Source: Caprella mutica
Taxonomy: Eukaryota; Arthropoda; Malacostraca; Amphipoda; Caprellidae
Reading direction: 5' to 3'
Length of the DNA: 64,000 nucleotides
NCBI GenBank assembly: GCA_947561585.1
Contig: CANNZV010002312.1
Location: 1-64,000, forward strand
Part shown: positions 11,290-21,104 of the stretch, in pieces
How the letters are laid out: every line of letters begins with the position of its first letter
Numbering within the stretch: position 1 is the first letter of the stretch
Notes under the pieces: generated by a model
The model's database searches: none
Told to the model about the DNA's origin: nothing
The model's input: the letters and a program-made list of their open reading frames with translations, nothing else
Position numbers and translations under genes: made by a program

Positions 11290-12218
11290 GGGTGCAAATA
11301 TGGTATCCGGAAGATATCCCCCGAGGAAAATTTTCCCCGCTGAAAAAAATCCCCGGATAAATTCCCCCATGAAACTTCTTTGTGTCTTATTTAATTGTCA
11401 TTGATAGTTGTATATCCTTAATTAGATCCTTGGTCATTATAGTCTCCAGCTAAGCACCTAATAAGAAACACCACAGTTGTGAAAAAATATGACGAAGAGG
11501 TAAGATTTAGATAAGTTACAGACTATTTCGAAGACACTTAATTATAAAGACAACAAAGGGGATAAAGAAGAAATCTGTTATTCTGTTAGAAATCTGTTAT
11601 ATATGTGGAACATTTACTCATGAATGAAAGGTAATCAACTGTAGCCGAACAATGATATCGAAGGCTGTGCACCGGGCGGTTTCGTAGTAGTGTTGGATGT
11701 TCTCATCCAAATTTGTGGAGTTTTCTAAGATGACTCTAAGAGGACAAATAATTTCAGGGACTTCATTTAGATCAACTTAGTGCTGGTGACGCTCCTCCTT
11801 CTCCTCCTCCTCAGAAGTAGCGCAAATATAAAGATTGTTTTGATAGACTGCGTAGTGCGTAATGTTGTGGAAAAATTTATACGAATATAGTTCAGTTATA
11901 GATCGACTGTATCAAGGCCATAGTCTACAATTTGAGGTTTTAGTTTTGTATAGCGGATTTCCAAATATTTAGATCTTATGCGACGTTTGAGACAGTCTAA
12001 AAACGTTCTATTTGTTTATTCAAATTGTTGTAAATTGATATTATAAGTACCATTTTTCTTTCTGATATTTTCTTTTTCCTCTTTCAGTAGGTATACTAAG
12101 ATAAAAAAAGATGAAAATGATTATTACACATTCCATTTCATCGTGAGGGTATTCTCTTCTCGGTCGATATTTTCTAAGGGGATTTTTTGCTCAAGGGAAT
12201 TTTTTCATACACCCTGTA
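11290..12218. mobile_element. Probable foldback element with GGGGATTTTTT-type arms
   Basis: The left arm (11290-11390) holds repeated CCCCGxxGAAAAxxTTCCCC-like words. The right arm (12150-12218) holds the inverse (GGGGATTTTTTGCTC, GGGAATTTTTTC) and ends near ACACCCTG. The wording resembles the arms of the elements at 27351 and 59322. The interior has no recognisable gene and no target duplication was found, so the limits are approximate. Confidence 0.45.
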
Positions 12219-12830
12219 AATATAGGTCAAAATAAATAAATTTTAGTTTTCCAATGATCAAATTGGTTCATGACCTATGGTAAAGTCAACTTTGTGAATA
12301 CTGTAACTGTTCGTTATAATGAGTTATATAAAAAAAATCCCTAGTCGGATTTTTATTTGTAATAGTCTATACATATATGAGGTATTATTATTATTTATTA
12401 GTACCTAGCTAGGTATTGGTGGAAGTGGCAGAATATTTTTATTGTTCCATCAGTATTTTATGCAAATATAGGTAAAAGTACATTAATCGTCTGTTATATA
12501 TCAATAAACCTTCAAAAATTTATCTGCAAACTTAACATGCTTATTTTGAACTATTTCTAAATGTGGCTTAGATTCTTCCTCCACAAAACTTGTCATATAG
12601 AATAGGATAGAAATGGACTATGATTCATAATTTCAATTGCGGAAGTTAGTTAAACTCTATCAACAGCTGCAAGCTCATATTTTTACTTGCATAAGGTTTA
12701 TTTTCGATTTAGTAACAGTACTCATGATTCTATATTTATAAACTGTAACATTCAGTGTTCTGAACGCTGATTATGAAAATACTAATAGAAATTCAATTTC
12801 AACATTTTCTAATCATATACCTAGCCTATA

Positions 12831-14037
12831 CAGGGTGTCCCAAAAAATGGTACTCAAATTTCAAGGGCTTTAATTCAAAAACTATTAAACTTACAGATAA
12901 TTGGAAAATCACATATTGTTTCTTAACATTTGTTCCATATCTGTAGAAAATTTTAGATGAATCTATAAAATCGTTTTGTTTCAGAAGTATTTTTAGTGAC
13001 CGATACTGAAATCTTGTTTACCTACTTTGTTAAATTTCGAATTTTAGTACTATTTTTAAACCATGTTCTTAATAAATGGTTTATAAATTAAATAACCGCT
13101 ATAGTAAAAATGAAAAACGTTCACTAAAATGCCTCTCAAAAAAAAAAAAAAACTATCAAGCTGTTACTCCTATTAATCGTTTCAGACGATCTGGTTGCCA
13201 CTCGATAAGATGATTCAAAGCGATAATGCGTATTGCCGAACAGCTCATTTAGTTTTTCCCTTACAGCAATAATGATCTGTGCTCAGGAGGACCGTCCTGA
13301 ATCTACCTTATTTCAGATTGATTCTGTTTCCATGTGCTTCTTGAAGTCTTGGGAACGACCCTGCTATTTATTTGACCAAGAATGAACTCCATTTAAGTTA
13401 TTAAAAAATAAGGATTGACGACACGTCCATTGCACTAAGTCCCATTCACACCGACACTTTCTATCTCGAAATTTCTACATCAAAGTTGAAAGTAGGAGGT
13501 TGGTTCTTCGTTGCACATGTGCGCACGTTATGATTATTTATTTTGCCATTCAAATGAAAAGCAGCCTGCCTCATCGCCCATCACAATATCGTCCACAAAC
13601 CGAGCATTTCTTTGCAAATAATTTTGACCAAAATTCATCCGCCGAAGGAAGATCGGTATCGAGGAGTTTGTTACGCTCGTGCATCTTGTAAGGATATCAT
13701 TTCAAATCCGAAGTTGCAATAATGTTGGGTGTACATTTAGTTACATCTAATCCCCTTTCTATTGCAGTAATTTATTCATTTTTCTGCAAGTGCTTCTCGA
13801 ACAATTTGAATTGTGAAATATGTTATTTTTACTGAAAGTGCACAAACAAGTTTTTAGTATAGGTCACTAAAAATACAGCTTAAAGAAAACGATTGCATCA
13901 ACTTATCTGGTATTTTGTATAGAGATAGAACAAATGTAGAAAAATAAGATTTGATCTTCCAATTGAATGTCAGTATATTCGTTTTTGAATTACAGCCCTT
14001 GAAATATGGGTAGGAATCGGTTTTTGCGGGACACCTT
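12831..14037 (-). mobile_element. Decayed mariner-type transposon with ~190-bp inverted ends
   Basis: The left end CAGGGTGTCCCAAAAAATGG matches the inverse of the right end (near 13998-14037). Alignment continues about 190 bp inward; for example TTTCAAGGGCT, TAATTCAAAAAC and TTTTTAGTGACC appear on both sides in inverted order. TA precedes the left tip. A broken transposase lies on the minus strand between the ends. Confidence 0.8.
13150..13740 (-). pseudogene. Broken mariner-like transposase
   Basis: This is the relic of a DDE transposase of the Tc1/mariner superfamily. Read on the minus strand, the region near 13560-13640 gives ARFVDDIVMGDEAGCFSFEW, which corresponds to the first catalytic block (xxDExxFxLxG) of mariner-like transposases. 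It is followed by a stretch of asparagine/glutamate/proline-rich sequence and then VSVGVNGT-like sequence near 13440, matching the block that normally reads VWxGLxG. Frame changes and stops interrupt it repeatedly. The plus-strand 63-codon ORF at 13500-13691 is its antisense shadow. Exact subfamily (DD34D or other) cannot be fixed because the third catalytic residue is not readable. Confidence 0.65.
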
Positions 14038-14727
14038 AATTGTATAGTTATTCAAACATTTAAAGAATATTGTCTTAGAAAATTAGAGATTTAAAATAAA
14101 TATTACTTTTAACTCAGGATATAATATTGTATCCTGGTGTAGTAACTAAATTAAATGCGATCATTTTATGTTAGAAATTAATAATACATGTTCAAAACAT
14201 GTTCGAACATTTTTTTGTCTACGAGGCATGACTTGTTCAAATTTAGTTAGCGTCAGTGGCTAATGTGGTGATGGTGTTAAATAGGTATGTGAAGTGTTTT
14301 CTGTTTGCGTTCAAACAGTTTAGTGTTTGTGTTAGTGTTGTGTTTGTTTTCAAATACCAATACTGATTTGAAAATATATTTAGTAGTTCCTAAATAATAC
14401 TAATAAGTTTTAATCGAGACTATATTGGTGTCTGCCAGACTGCCGCCTGGTAAGTGTTTCCGTTTCGTTGTACACTTGTATGTTGCCTACCTAGGTACTT
14501 TCCTACTCATTCCGTTTTGTATTTTAGTTAGGTACTAGTTAGCCTATGTCATATTTTCATTCAGTCTTCATTCAGACTTCAGGCTAGTTCAGCCTAGTTG
14601 ATAGTATTTCCTACCTAGTACCTATATAATAATAAAGGTATATTTGGACTTGATATAGTCAACCATTACAAAATCTGTTTAAATAGTTAACACTAAGCCA
14701 AGGCAGCCAAGGGCAAGTAAATTAGTA
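14038..14727. other. AT-rich stretch without recognised genes
   Basis: Contains GTGTTTG-rich low-complexity sequence near 14290-14350 and repeated CCTAGTTAG/TTAGGTA words near 14490-14630. A CCAGACTG word at 14435 may be a relic of the CCAGTCTG family. No gene supported. Confidence 0.5.
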
Positions 14728-15055
14728 TGGCTTATAAACTCACCATAATAATAATACCATTTGTCTCTCCAGTTCTCCCAGTCTGAAAAGAATGTCTCCA
14801 CAGACCCAGGATTTTTTTTACAGAAATTGGGATTTGGGCACAGCAAATAACATGGGAACATAGGAATTAAATAGGACTTGGGCGCAGGATTAATCCACAA
14901 ATCCTGCTGTACTTTTCAGACTGGCAGTTCTCTGAGCTTCTCTCCAAAAATATACAAATTTCTCTGGCTTATAAACTCACCATAATAATAATAATAATAA
15001 TACCATTTGTCTCTCCAGTTCTCTGAGCTTCTCTCCAAAAATATACAAATTTCTC
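14728..15055. repeat. Tandem duplication; one copy carries a MITE, the other is empty
   Basis: The ~90-bp segment starting TGGCTTATAAACTCACC occurs at 14728 and again at 14965. Copy 1 (14728-14964) is split by a MITE. If the MITE and one 8-bp target copy are removed, copy 1 becomes identical to copy 2 (14965-15055) except for the number of ATA triplets. Copy 2 is therefore an intact empty site. Confidence 0.92.
14770..14932. mobile_element. 147-bp CCAGTCTG-end MITE (hAT-type)
   Basis: The element 14778-14924 has ends CCAGTCTGAAAAG and CTTTTCAGACTGG, flanked by perfect 8-bp target duplications CAGTTCTC (14770-14777 and 14925-14932). It is non-coding. Its interior contains the family word AACATxxGAACATAGGAATTAA, also seen in other members. 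Confidence 0.95.
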
Positions 15056-15285
15056 TCCAAGGACCAAAATGATCAAATTATCATAAATTCTCTCCATAAT
15101 AAATAAGTTAATAACATTGTAGCATAGGAGAAAAATTGATATTTCTTGCCATTAGTAATTGAAGAGCTCTAAATAACTATCACATACTCACCATTAAAAA
15201 AATGGCGAATTTGGACTTTGGACATGCTTTTTTGCCTGGCGGGCCAGCCAGTTCATGCAGTCTGGTAAGTGGTAAGAGTCTTAAT

Positions 15286-15533
15286 CCAGTCTGTATTTCA
15301 AAGTAAATTCAACCGCCTTGCCAGTGGAATTTATGTAAATAATATTTTAGCAAAGTTGGTAAAATTTTAGCTATTCATCTCTATATTACCAATTTACCAT
15401 CAATTTTGGTCGCTAATTTGCTAAATTGGAAAATGTCAAATTGTAGGTGGATCAGCCAAATTGTTGGTGAATTTTTTCAGCTTTTTAAAATAGGCACTAG
15501 GCAGTGGGATTTTGTGCACCAAATACAAACTGG
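15286..15533. mobile_element. Probable CCAGTCTG-family MITE (no clear target duplication)
   Basis: The left end CCAGTCTGTATTT (15286) and right end AAATACAAACTGG (15533) are inverted copies with one mismatch. The expected 8-bp duplication is not evident: GTCTTAAT on the left, CTTGTAGC on the right, the latter belonging to the next element. The pair may be a rearranged or chance combination of ends. Confidence 0.5.
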
Positions 15534-15948
15534 CTTGTAGCCCACTCTGAAAAATACCTTAGGCTAACACCAGTCTGCAAAGTGTGTCAAATCTGTCACC
15601 AAGATTTCATATTTCAGGACAATTAGTCTCCAAATTTTTTCGAATTTGTCTCCAAAATGACCAAATTATTTCAAAATGTCTTTAATAATAACATGTAAAC
15701 ATAGGAATTAATTAGAAAATAGTCACCAAGATCTTGTTTTGATTAATTTTCCCTCAAATATAGTCTCCAAAGATCTTTGGCAACATGGACGCGCTTTGCA
15801 GACTGGGGCTAACAGATGAATTTTAGAGGTTAAATGCTGCGGATTTTACAGTTCCCATTAATTTATTACTGTATTTTAAGGTTTGCTAAACTCCAACAGA
15901 GTAATTAATCCATCGGAAAAGACAACTTTTTCCAGACTGGCTTGTAGC
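15534..15948. mobile_element. CCAGTCTG-family MITE, itself interrupted
   Basis: The element 15542-15940 starts CCACTCTGAAAAA and ends TTTTTCCAGACTGG. It is flanked by perfect 8-bp copies of CTTGTAGC (15534-15541 and 15941-15948). A complete second member (15570-15806) is inserted near its left end. Confidence 0.9.
15562..15814. mobile_element. 237-bp CCAGTCTG-end MITE nested in another
   Basis: The element 15570-15806 has ends CCAGTCTGCAAAGTGTGTC and GACGCGCTTTGCAGACTGG. It is flanked by perfect 8-bp GGCTAACA (15562-15569 and 15807-15814). The interior has TTTGTCTCCAAA, AAAATGACCAAATTAT and AACATGTAAACATAGG family words. Non-coding. Confidence 0.95.
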
Positions 15949-15950
15949 TA

Positions 15951-16656
15951 CCAGTCTGCAAACAATGCTCAAATTCACAATCAGTCTGCAGATTTTTAAT
16001 TTTTTGGCAATTTGTCTCCAAAGATTTTCAAATTTCTCTGCAAAATGGCCAACAATCTCAAAATAGTCACCAATAATTGCATGTAAACATAGGAATTAAT
16101 GTGAAGATTGTCATCTGAGAATTAAAGAGACTAATTTCAAGGCCTCAGCAGTTGCCAGATAAATAAATTGCAAGATGCCAAAATAACCCAATCAGCATAA
16201 CTAGGGAGATTTATTTATTTTAGCAGATGCAGTTTTGTATTGATCTGTATTAATTTATTAAAGATTTCTAAATTAATTCCAAATTTCTCAAATATAAAAT
16301 ATATAAATTTATACCTAGATATTTCTTTATTCTTATAAGTTAAATTTAAATAGGTTTGTCTTGACAATTCAATTTTGAAAAAATGTCAATAGATTATGGC
16401 TAGCTATCATAAATTATCTTATTGGTATATTATGAATTTGTCATTTGTTTAAATTTTAATATTTTTTAAAATCACGTAGAAACTAGGAAGTAGCAAAGTG
16501 TCTTGACTCTCAGTCTGCAGAATATGGGACTTTTTTTTCAAATTTTTCTATGCGAACAATTCCTAGTTTCCTCCAATAGTTACACATATTCTAATGAGAA
16601 CAGAAAGCAAAATAAAAGATTTCTTGCTGAAAACTTCACCAGTTTCTGCAGACTGG
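15951..16656. repeat. Remains of further CCAGTCTG-family MITEs
   Basis: Left-type ends occur at 15951 (CCAGTCTGCAAAC), 15982 (CAGTCTGCAGATT) and 16512 (CAGTCTGCAGAAT); a right-type end is at about 16644-16656 (TTCTGCAGACTGG). The stretch 16000-16110 repeats the family interior (TTTGTCTCCAAAG, GCATGTAAACATAGG). Boundaries and target duplications could not be paired confidently. Confidence 0.6.
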
Positions 16657-17470
16657 ATTCTCTTTGAAACAGTCGATTTAATTGATTTGGTAATTGAATC
16701 TTACACATAGCATGATTTCATTTATATTTTTAATCCTTTTTCAGACAAAAGGTTCAGACCTTAGCTAACCAGATCTTCATGTGAATCTTGTTGAATTTCT
16801 GCTTTAGCCTTTTTATTGCTAATTCAATTATTATTAAATCATTTTTCTATCTCTTTATACTTTTCATAGTCAAACTACTTATAGCTAGCTATGATATCAA
16901 TGACTATGTCAACACTAACTTTTGATGAGGGAAATGACTTAATGCTTTAGAATGAATGAACTTTAATTTTTTTAATCATAAGATTAGTTATTTTCTTGAT
17001 TATAAATTTGTAATGTTTCTCATTAGATTTGTATTGAGATCTGGTTTCTGGGGATTTTTTTTCTCTAATTTTACTTTGGTTTTGCTACTGAGTAATGCAA
17101 TCAGAACTCAGTAGATAAATTTTTCTGAAATTTAGATTTTATTAGCTGATTATTGTACTTCTCTTGTAAGCAGTAAGCTTTTCTTATGAGAATATCTATT
17201 CCGGTGCATATAGGGAAGGAATATCAATGTACCAACTTAATAAAAATTGTCTCTTTGTATTTTATTCATTTGTAATTAGCTTATTTGGAATGATAATGAT
17301 TTTTTTTTTTAGCACTCAAAGGTCAATTGTCAAAACATTAGATGAACTAAAAATATTCAAAGAGTAGTTTGCTACATTTTTGGATTCTTAGGAATGATGA
17401 TATAGCTTCTTTCAAAATTTAATTTGAGAATTCATCATCAAATTTTGTAGTCCTTGAAAGTTAGCTGTAT
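16657..17470. other. AT-rich stretch without recognised genes
   Basis: Contains repeated AGCTAGCTAT words and poly-T runs. No open frame of note, no repeat family recognised. Confidence 0.5.
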
Positions 17471-17779
17471 CTAGCTATCATCTGAGACAAATTTTTGAAG
17501 TTTCACCATTTGATACTCCACTTTCATATTTTCAGCTCTAACAAAGTTTATCTCTCTTAATATGTTGGTATGAATTCCAACATCAGTCAAACTTTTCTCA
17601 TTTAATTTATATATATAATTGCGTATTGCTTTGGAATAGTAATAGGCATATGAAGTAAGAAGGAAGTTTTGATTGAGTTTTTCTTCATTTAGATTTTCAT
17701 TAAAACTGTCCTTTAAAAAGCTGGTCTCTGGAATATAAGTAGCTAATAAGTAGCTAATTGAATTTTCAAATACATTCAA
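17471..17779 (-). CDS. Unrecognised 102-codon ORF
   Basis: This minus-strand open frame has 102 codons from its first ATG (17779) to the stop at 17471. The composition is protein-like: mixed hydrophobic and charged residues, a YAYYYSKAIRNYIYKLNEK stretch near residues 44-62 and a possible helix with REINFVRAENMKVEYQMVK near residues 74-92. No signal peptide or recognised domain. It is longer than expected by chance in this AT-rich background, but no splice sites or upstream exons were identified. It could be a real exon, part of a decayed element, or coincidence. Confidence 0.3.
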   Translation of the reverse strand: MNVFENSISYLLATYIPETSFLKDSFNENLNEEKLNQNFLLTSYAYYYSKAIRNYIYKLNEKSLTDVGIHTNILREINFVRAENMKVEYQMVKLQKFVSDDS

Positions 17780-17884
17780 ATTTGATATATTATAACTTTA
17801 TTTAGCAATATCATAATAGACAAGAGTTGTAGCTAAAATGATATTTCATTGATTTTTAAATTTTAATTTATTAGAATAGCTGTT

Positions 17885-18545
17885 TTACTCATGTCTTATC
17901 AAAGTGATGGGTGTCGTGTATTGGGGGAGTGATGGGTGTGTAGAGGGGGAGTGATGGGTGTGTAGAGGGGGAGTGATGGGTGTGTAGAGGAAGAGTGATG
18001 GGTGTGTAGAGGGGGAGTGATGGGTATGTAGAGGGGGAGTGATGGTGTGTAGAGGGGGAGTGATGGTGTGTAGAGGGGGAGTGATGGGTGTGTAGAGGGG
18101 GAGTGATGGGTATGTAGAGGGAGATTGATGGGTGTGTAGAGGGGGAGTGATGGGTGTGTAGAGGGGGAGTGATGGGTGTGTAGACTCTAGAGCAATGTTT
18201 TTTATATTTTGGTTAGTTTACTCATGTCTTATCAAAGTGATGGGTGTCGTGTATTGGGGGAGTGATGGGTGTGTAGAGGGGGAGTGATGGGTGTGTAGAG
18301 GGGGAGTGATGGGTGTGTAGAGGAAGAGTGATGGGTGTGTAGAGGGGTAGTGATGGGTATGTAGAGGGGGAGTGATGGGTATGTAGAGGGGGAGTGATGG
18401 GTATGTAGAGGGGGAGTGATGGGTGTGTAGAGGGGGAGTGATGGGTATGTAGAGGGGGAGTGATGGGTGTGTAGAGGGGGAGTGATGGGTGTGTAGAGGG
18501 GGAGTGATGGGTGTGTAGAGGGGGAGTGATGGGTGTGTAGACTCT
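17885..18545. repeat. 22-bp minisatellite duplicated as a ~333-bp block
   Basis: Two arrays (about 17911-18183 and 18238-18541) of a 22-bp unit (GTGATGGGTGTGTAGAGG plus GGGA). Each array starts with the same lead-in (TTACTCATGTCTTATCAAAG, then a GTCGTGTATTGGGGGA variant unit) and ends with the same tail (ACTCTAGAGCAATGTTTTTT). The whole array plus flanks was therefore duplicated in tandem, after which copy numbers diverged. Confidence 0.95.
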
Positions 18546-18560
18546 AGAGCAATGTTTTTT

Positions 18561-20104
18561 ATATTTTGGTTAGTTTCTTCAGATGTTATCCACTCAAATA
18601 AATGATTTCATTACCTACCATAGCAAGTATATTGGAATATGAGTATACATGTAAAGTAAGAAGAAAACCAATAGAAAACTAGTCTTTTAATACAAAACGA
18701 ATATTTTAGGGGTAACTTCATCGCTCTACTTCAATTAAAAAACCCTTAGCGAGACGAGACAGAATTCATTTAGAAGAGGAAGAGTTGTTACACGATTTAA
18801 AATAGAGATATCTGAATATAAAAGTTTTCTTTACAAGTTACATTTGATTTCAGATATCTAAAACTCCTCTTTGAAACGAGCTTTTACAATTCTCTTCACA
18901 ACAAAAACTGACAGAAAAATAGAGATCAATCATCCAAAACCATAAATTATCAGCAGAGACTAAAATAGCTCGCTCTAGAAGGATTTGTTACTTATACAAT
19001 AAACATGTGACATATCCTTCTCTTGAATAATATATCTCAACTATCGTGGCCGGTAAATTCCACTTCAGAAAGTTCCACCAGGAAGATTCCACCGCGGAAG
19101 ATTCCACCGGTGTTAAATGCCAGATGTGGAAAATTCCATCGCGGAAGATTCCACCATTTTGAAAAAAAATATACAAATGGACAGTGTAGAAAACTGCTAA
19201 ATTTAGCTTCTTGAATCAACATATGAACAGAAACACTCAGATTTAATATTTGACACTAAGATATAATTTTGTCAGGTTTATATTCATCCTTGAAAAGGTT
19301 AATAATAAGCAGCAATATGACAAGCAAGTTGTAAATGTCATTTCTTTCTAGTCAATTTAAATCAGTGACCTGCTGAACCGAATTTGTATTAAGATGTTCC
19401 ATAGCTAAAGAAAATCTGTACATGCTATGATTTAAATATCTTTGTGAGTTTTGAAGTTATGATTTTTATTTGTGTGTACGTCTGTGGTTTCAGATCGAAT
19501 GTATCGCTATTTACCTGCTTAACTCTATGTTCAAAATTTAGTTGAAACCCATTATATTCAAACTTTATTTTTGTAATACTTTCAATAGAGATTATTAAAC
19601 AGTTTCAGAAAGTTTCCTCTTTGAAAATTTTCTGTGTTCTTTCTATTGAAATATATGGATAATAACTAAACATTTTAATCAATTTTATCTTTTAATTCCA
19701 CTTTTTATCGTCGCTGATTTAAATTGAAATATATATTGGTACTTTTAAACACTTCGTTGATAGATAATTTATGTAAAATAAAATTTATATTGCAAACAAA
19801 ATATTCCCGCGGGGGAATTTACCTAGAACCCTCAACTATATATCTTCTAACTTTGCATAAATAAATAAAAGGCATAAATAGTGTGGGCAACTGGACATAA
19901 ATAGTGACTGATAGCTACTTTTTCATGGGTAATACACACATTCGTTTCTTTAGTAATTTATACGAAAGTACAAGATTATGAAGCTACTTTTTTCATTGGT
20001 GATATACATATTGGTTTCAGTTCTATTTTTTTTTATTTGAAAATATAATACTATGAGTCAATATTATATGGGTAAACTTTTAATATTGAATTAATTTTAT
20101 TCAC
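18561..20104. other. AT-rich stretch with one short GGAAGATTCCACC repeat
   Basis: At 19045-19156 the words GGTAAATTCCAC, AGTTCCACC and GGAAGATTCCACCG(C) repeat. This resembles the arm wording of the elements at 51505 and 60273, so it is probably a relic. The small ORFs on both strands there follow from the repeat. The remainder shows no gene. Confidence 0.5.
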
Positions 20105-20565
20105 GCCCGGTGGCCGTTTTTTCCTGAAACTGTCTGTGGTGACTAGATTTGAAGGGATTGGTGTCTCATGGCCCTGAACTGTTGTAATTTGGATTATGTT
20201 GCTTATCGTCTATTTTAATTTTTACCATGTTTATCATTTTTTAAACGGTATACTTGCAGTTTTAGAGGATAGCTGTAGGGTTATGCTCTTCAACTACGAG
20301 GTATTAGATTTTGTGTTAGGTATTCTCGTAGGCTTCATTCACCTCTTCATTTTTTTCTTTTCTATCCGTTAGTGCAGTCACATCCCTTGGTATATAACTG
20401 CATTCACGGAGTAGCTTTTCTGCATATATGAGATTTGTCACCGACTGGTGGTACATGACTTCATAAGTCTACTTCACTTTCTAACTGTTTCTTCGAAGTC
20501 CCTTGTGTTTAAATTCCTTTTAGTTCCAAATCAGGCATTAATGCACCTAAATTAATTATCCCTAC
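20105..20565 (+). mobile_element. RP500 retroposon copy
   Basis: Family landmarks in order: CCTGAAACTGTCTGTGGTGA, GAACTGTTGTAATTTGGATTATG, ACCATGTTTATCATTTTTTAA, GGTTATGCTCTTCAACTACGAGG, TTCACGGAGTAGCTTTTCTGC and a degraded 3' end near TTAGTTCCAAATCAG. It is moderately diverged and lacks a readable GACGTTAAACC terminus. Confidence 0.8.
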
Positions 20566-21104
20566 CTCGTTAACACAAAAATTCAATGGTGTGAACTGTA
20601 TGGAATTGTTCAGAGCTGTGTCCACGGTTATATTTACCATGGTTGCAGCAATACTCGGGAGGTATTGTGCCATTTATTTTTTATATCATCTAATCATTGT
20701 AGAATTAAATTAAAATGTTTGCATGAAAATGTCTCCCTCTTCGTAGCTAATGATTTTTTTAAATTTAATTAGGTCAAAAGCTTGTTATTAAGTTGACTTT
20801 ATTTGTCCAATATATAGTAGGTATGAATTTAATTATTTATTGAATTAACTATATATAAGATACGCTTGGGGTTCTTGTGGGTGAAAACAAAAATTTCAGA
20901 TCTTAATAGCAAACATTTTTATTTTTTAATCCCAAAATTATTTTTTTATTTTTTATGTTTTTCACTATTTTTTGGATGAGAGCCGCATTTATTGAAAGCT
21001 GATGAACAATTCTAACTCATTCCGCTTCAATGAGAAGACCTGTACATGATTGTATCTAGAGCTGTTAAGAAATTATATACATAATTGGCTTTAATCGGCA
21101 ATTA
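20566..21104. other. AT-rich stretch without recognised genes
   Basis: No open frame or repeat family recognised between the RP500 copy and the maT element. Confidence 0.5.

Noticed and set aside
15286..15533. Treating this pair of ends as a confirmed MITE
   Set aside because: Ends match but the 8-bp flanks do not, so I list it only as probable.
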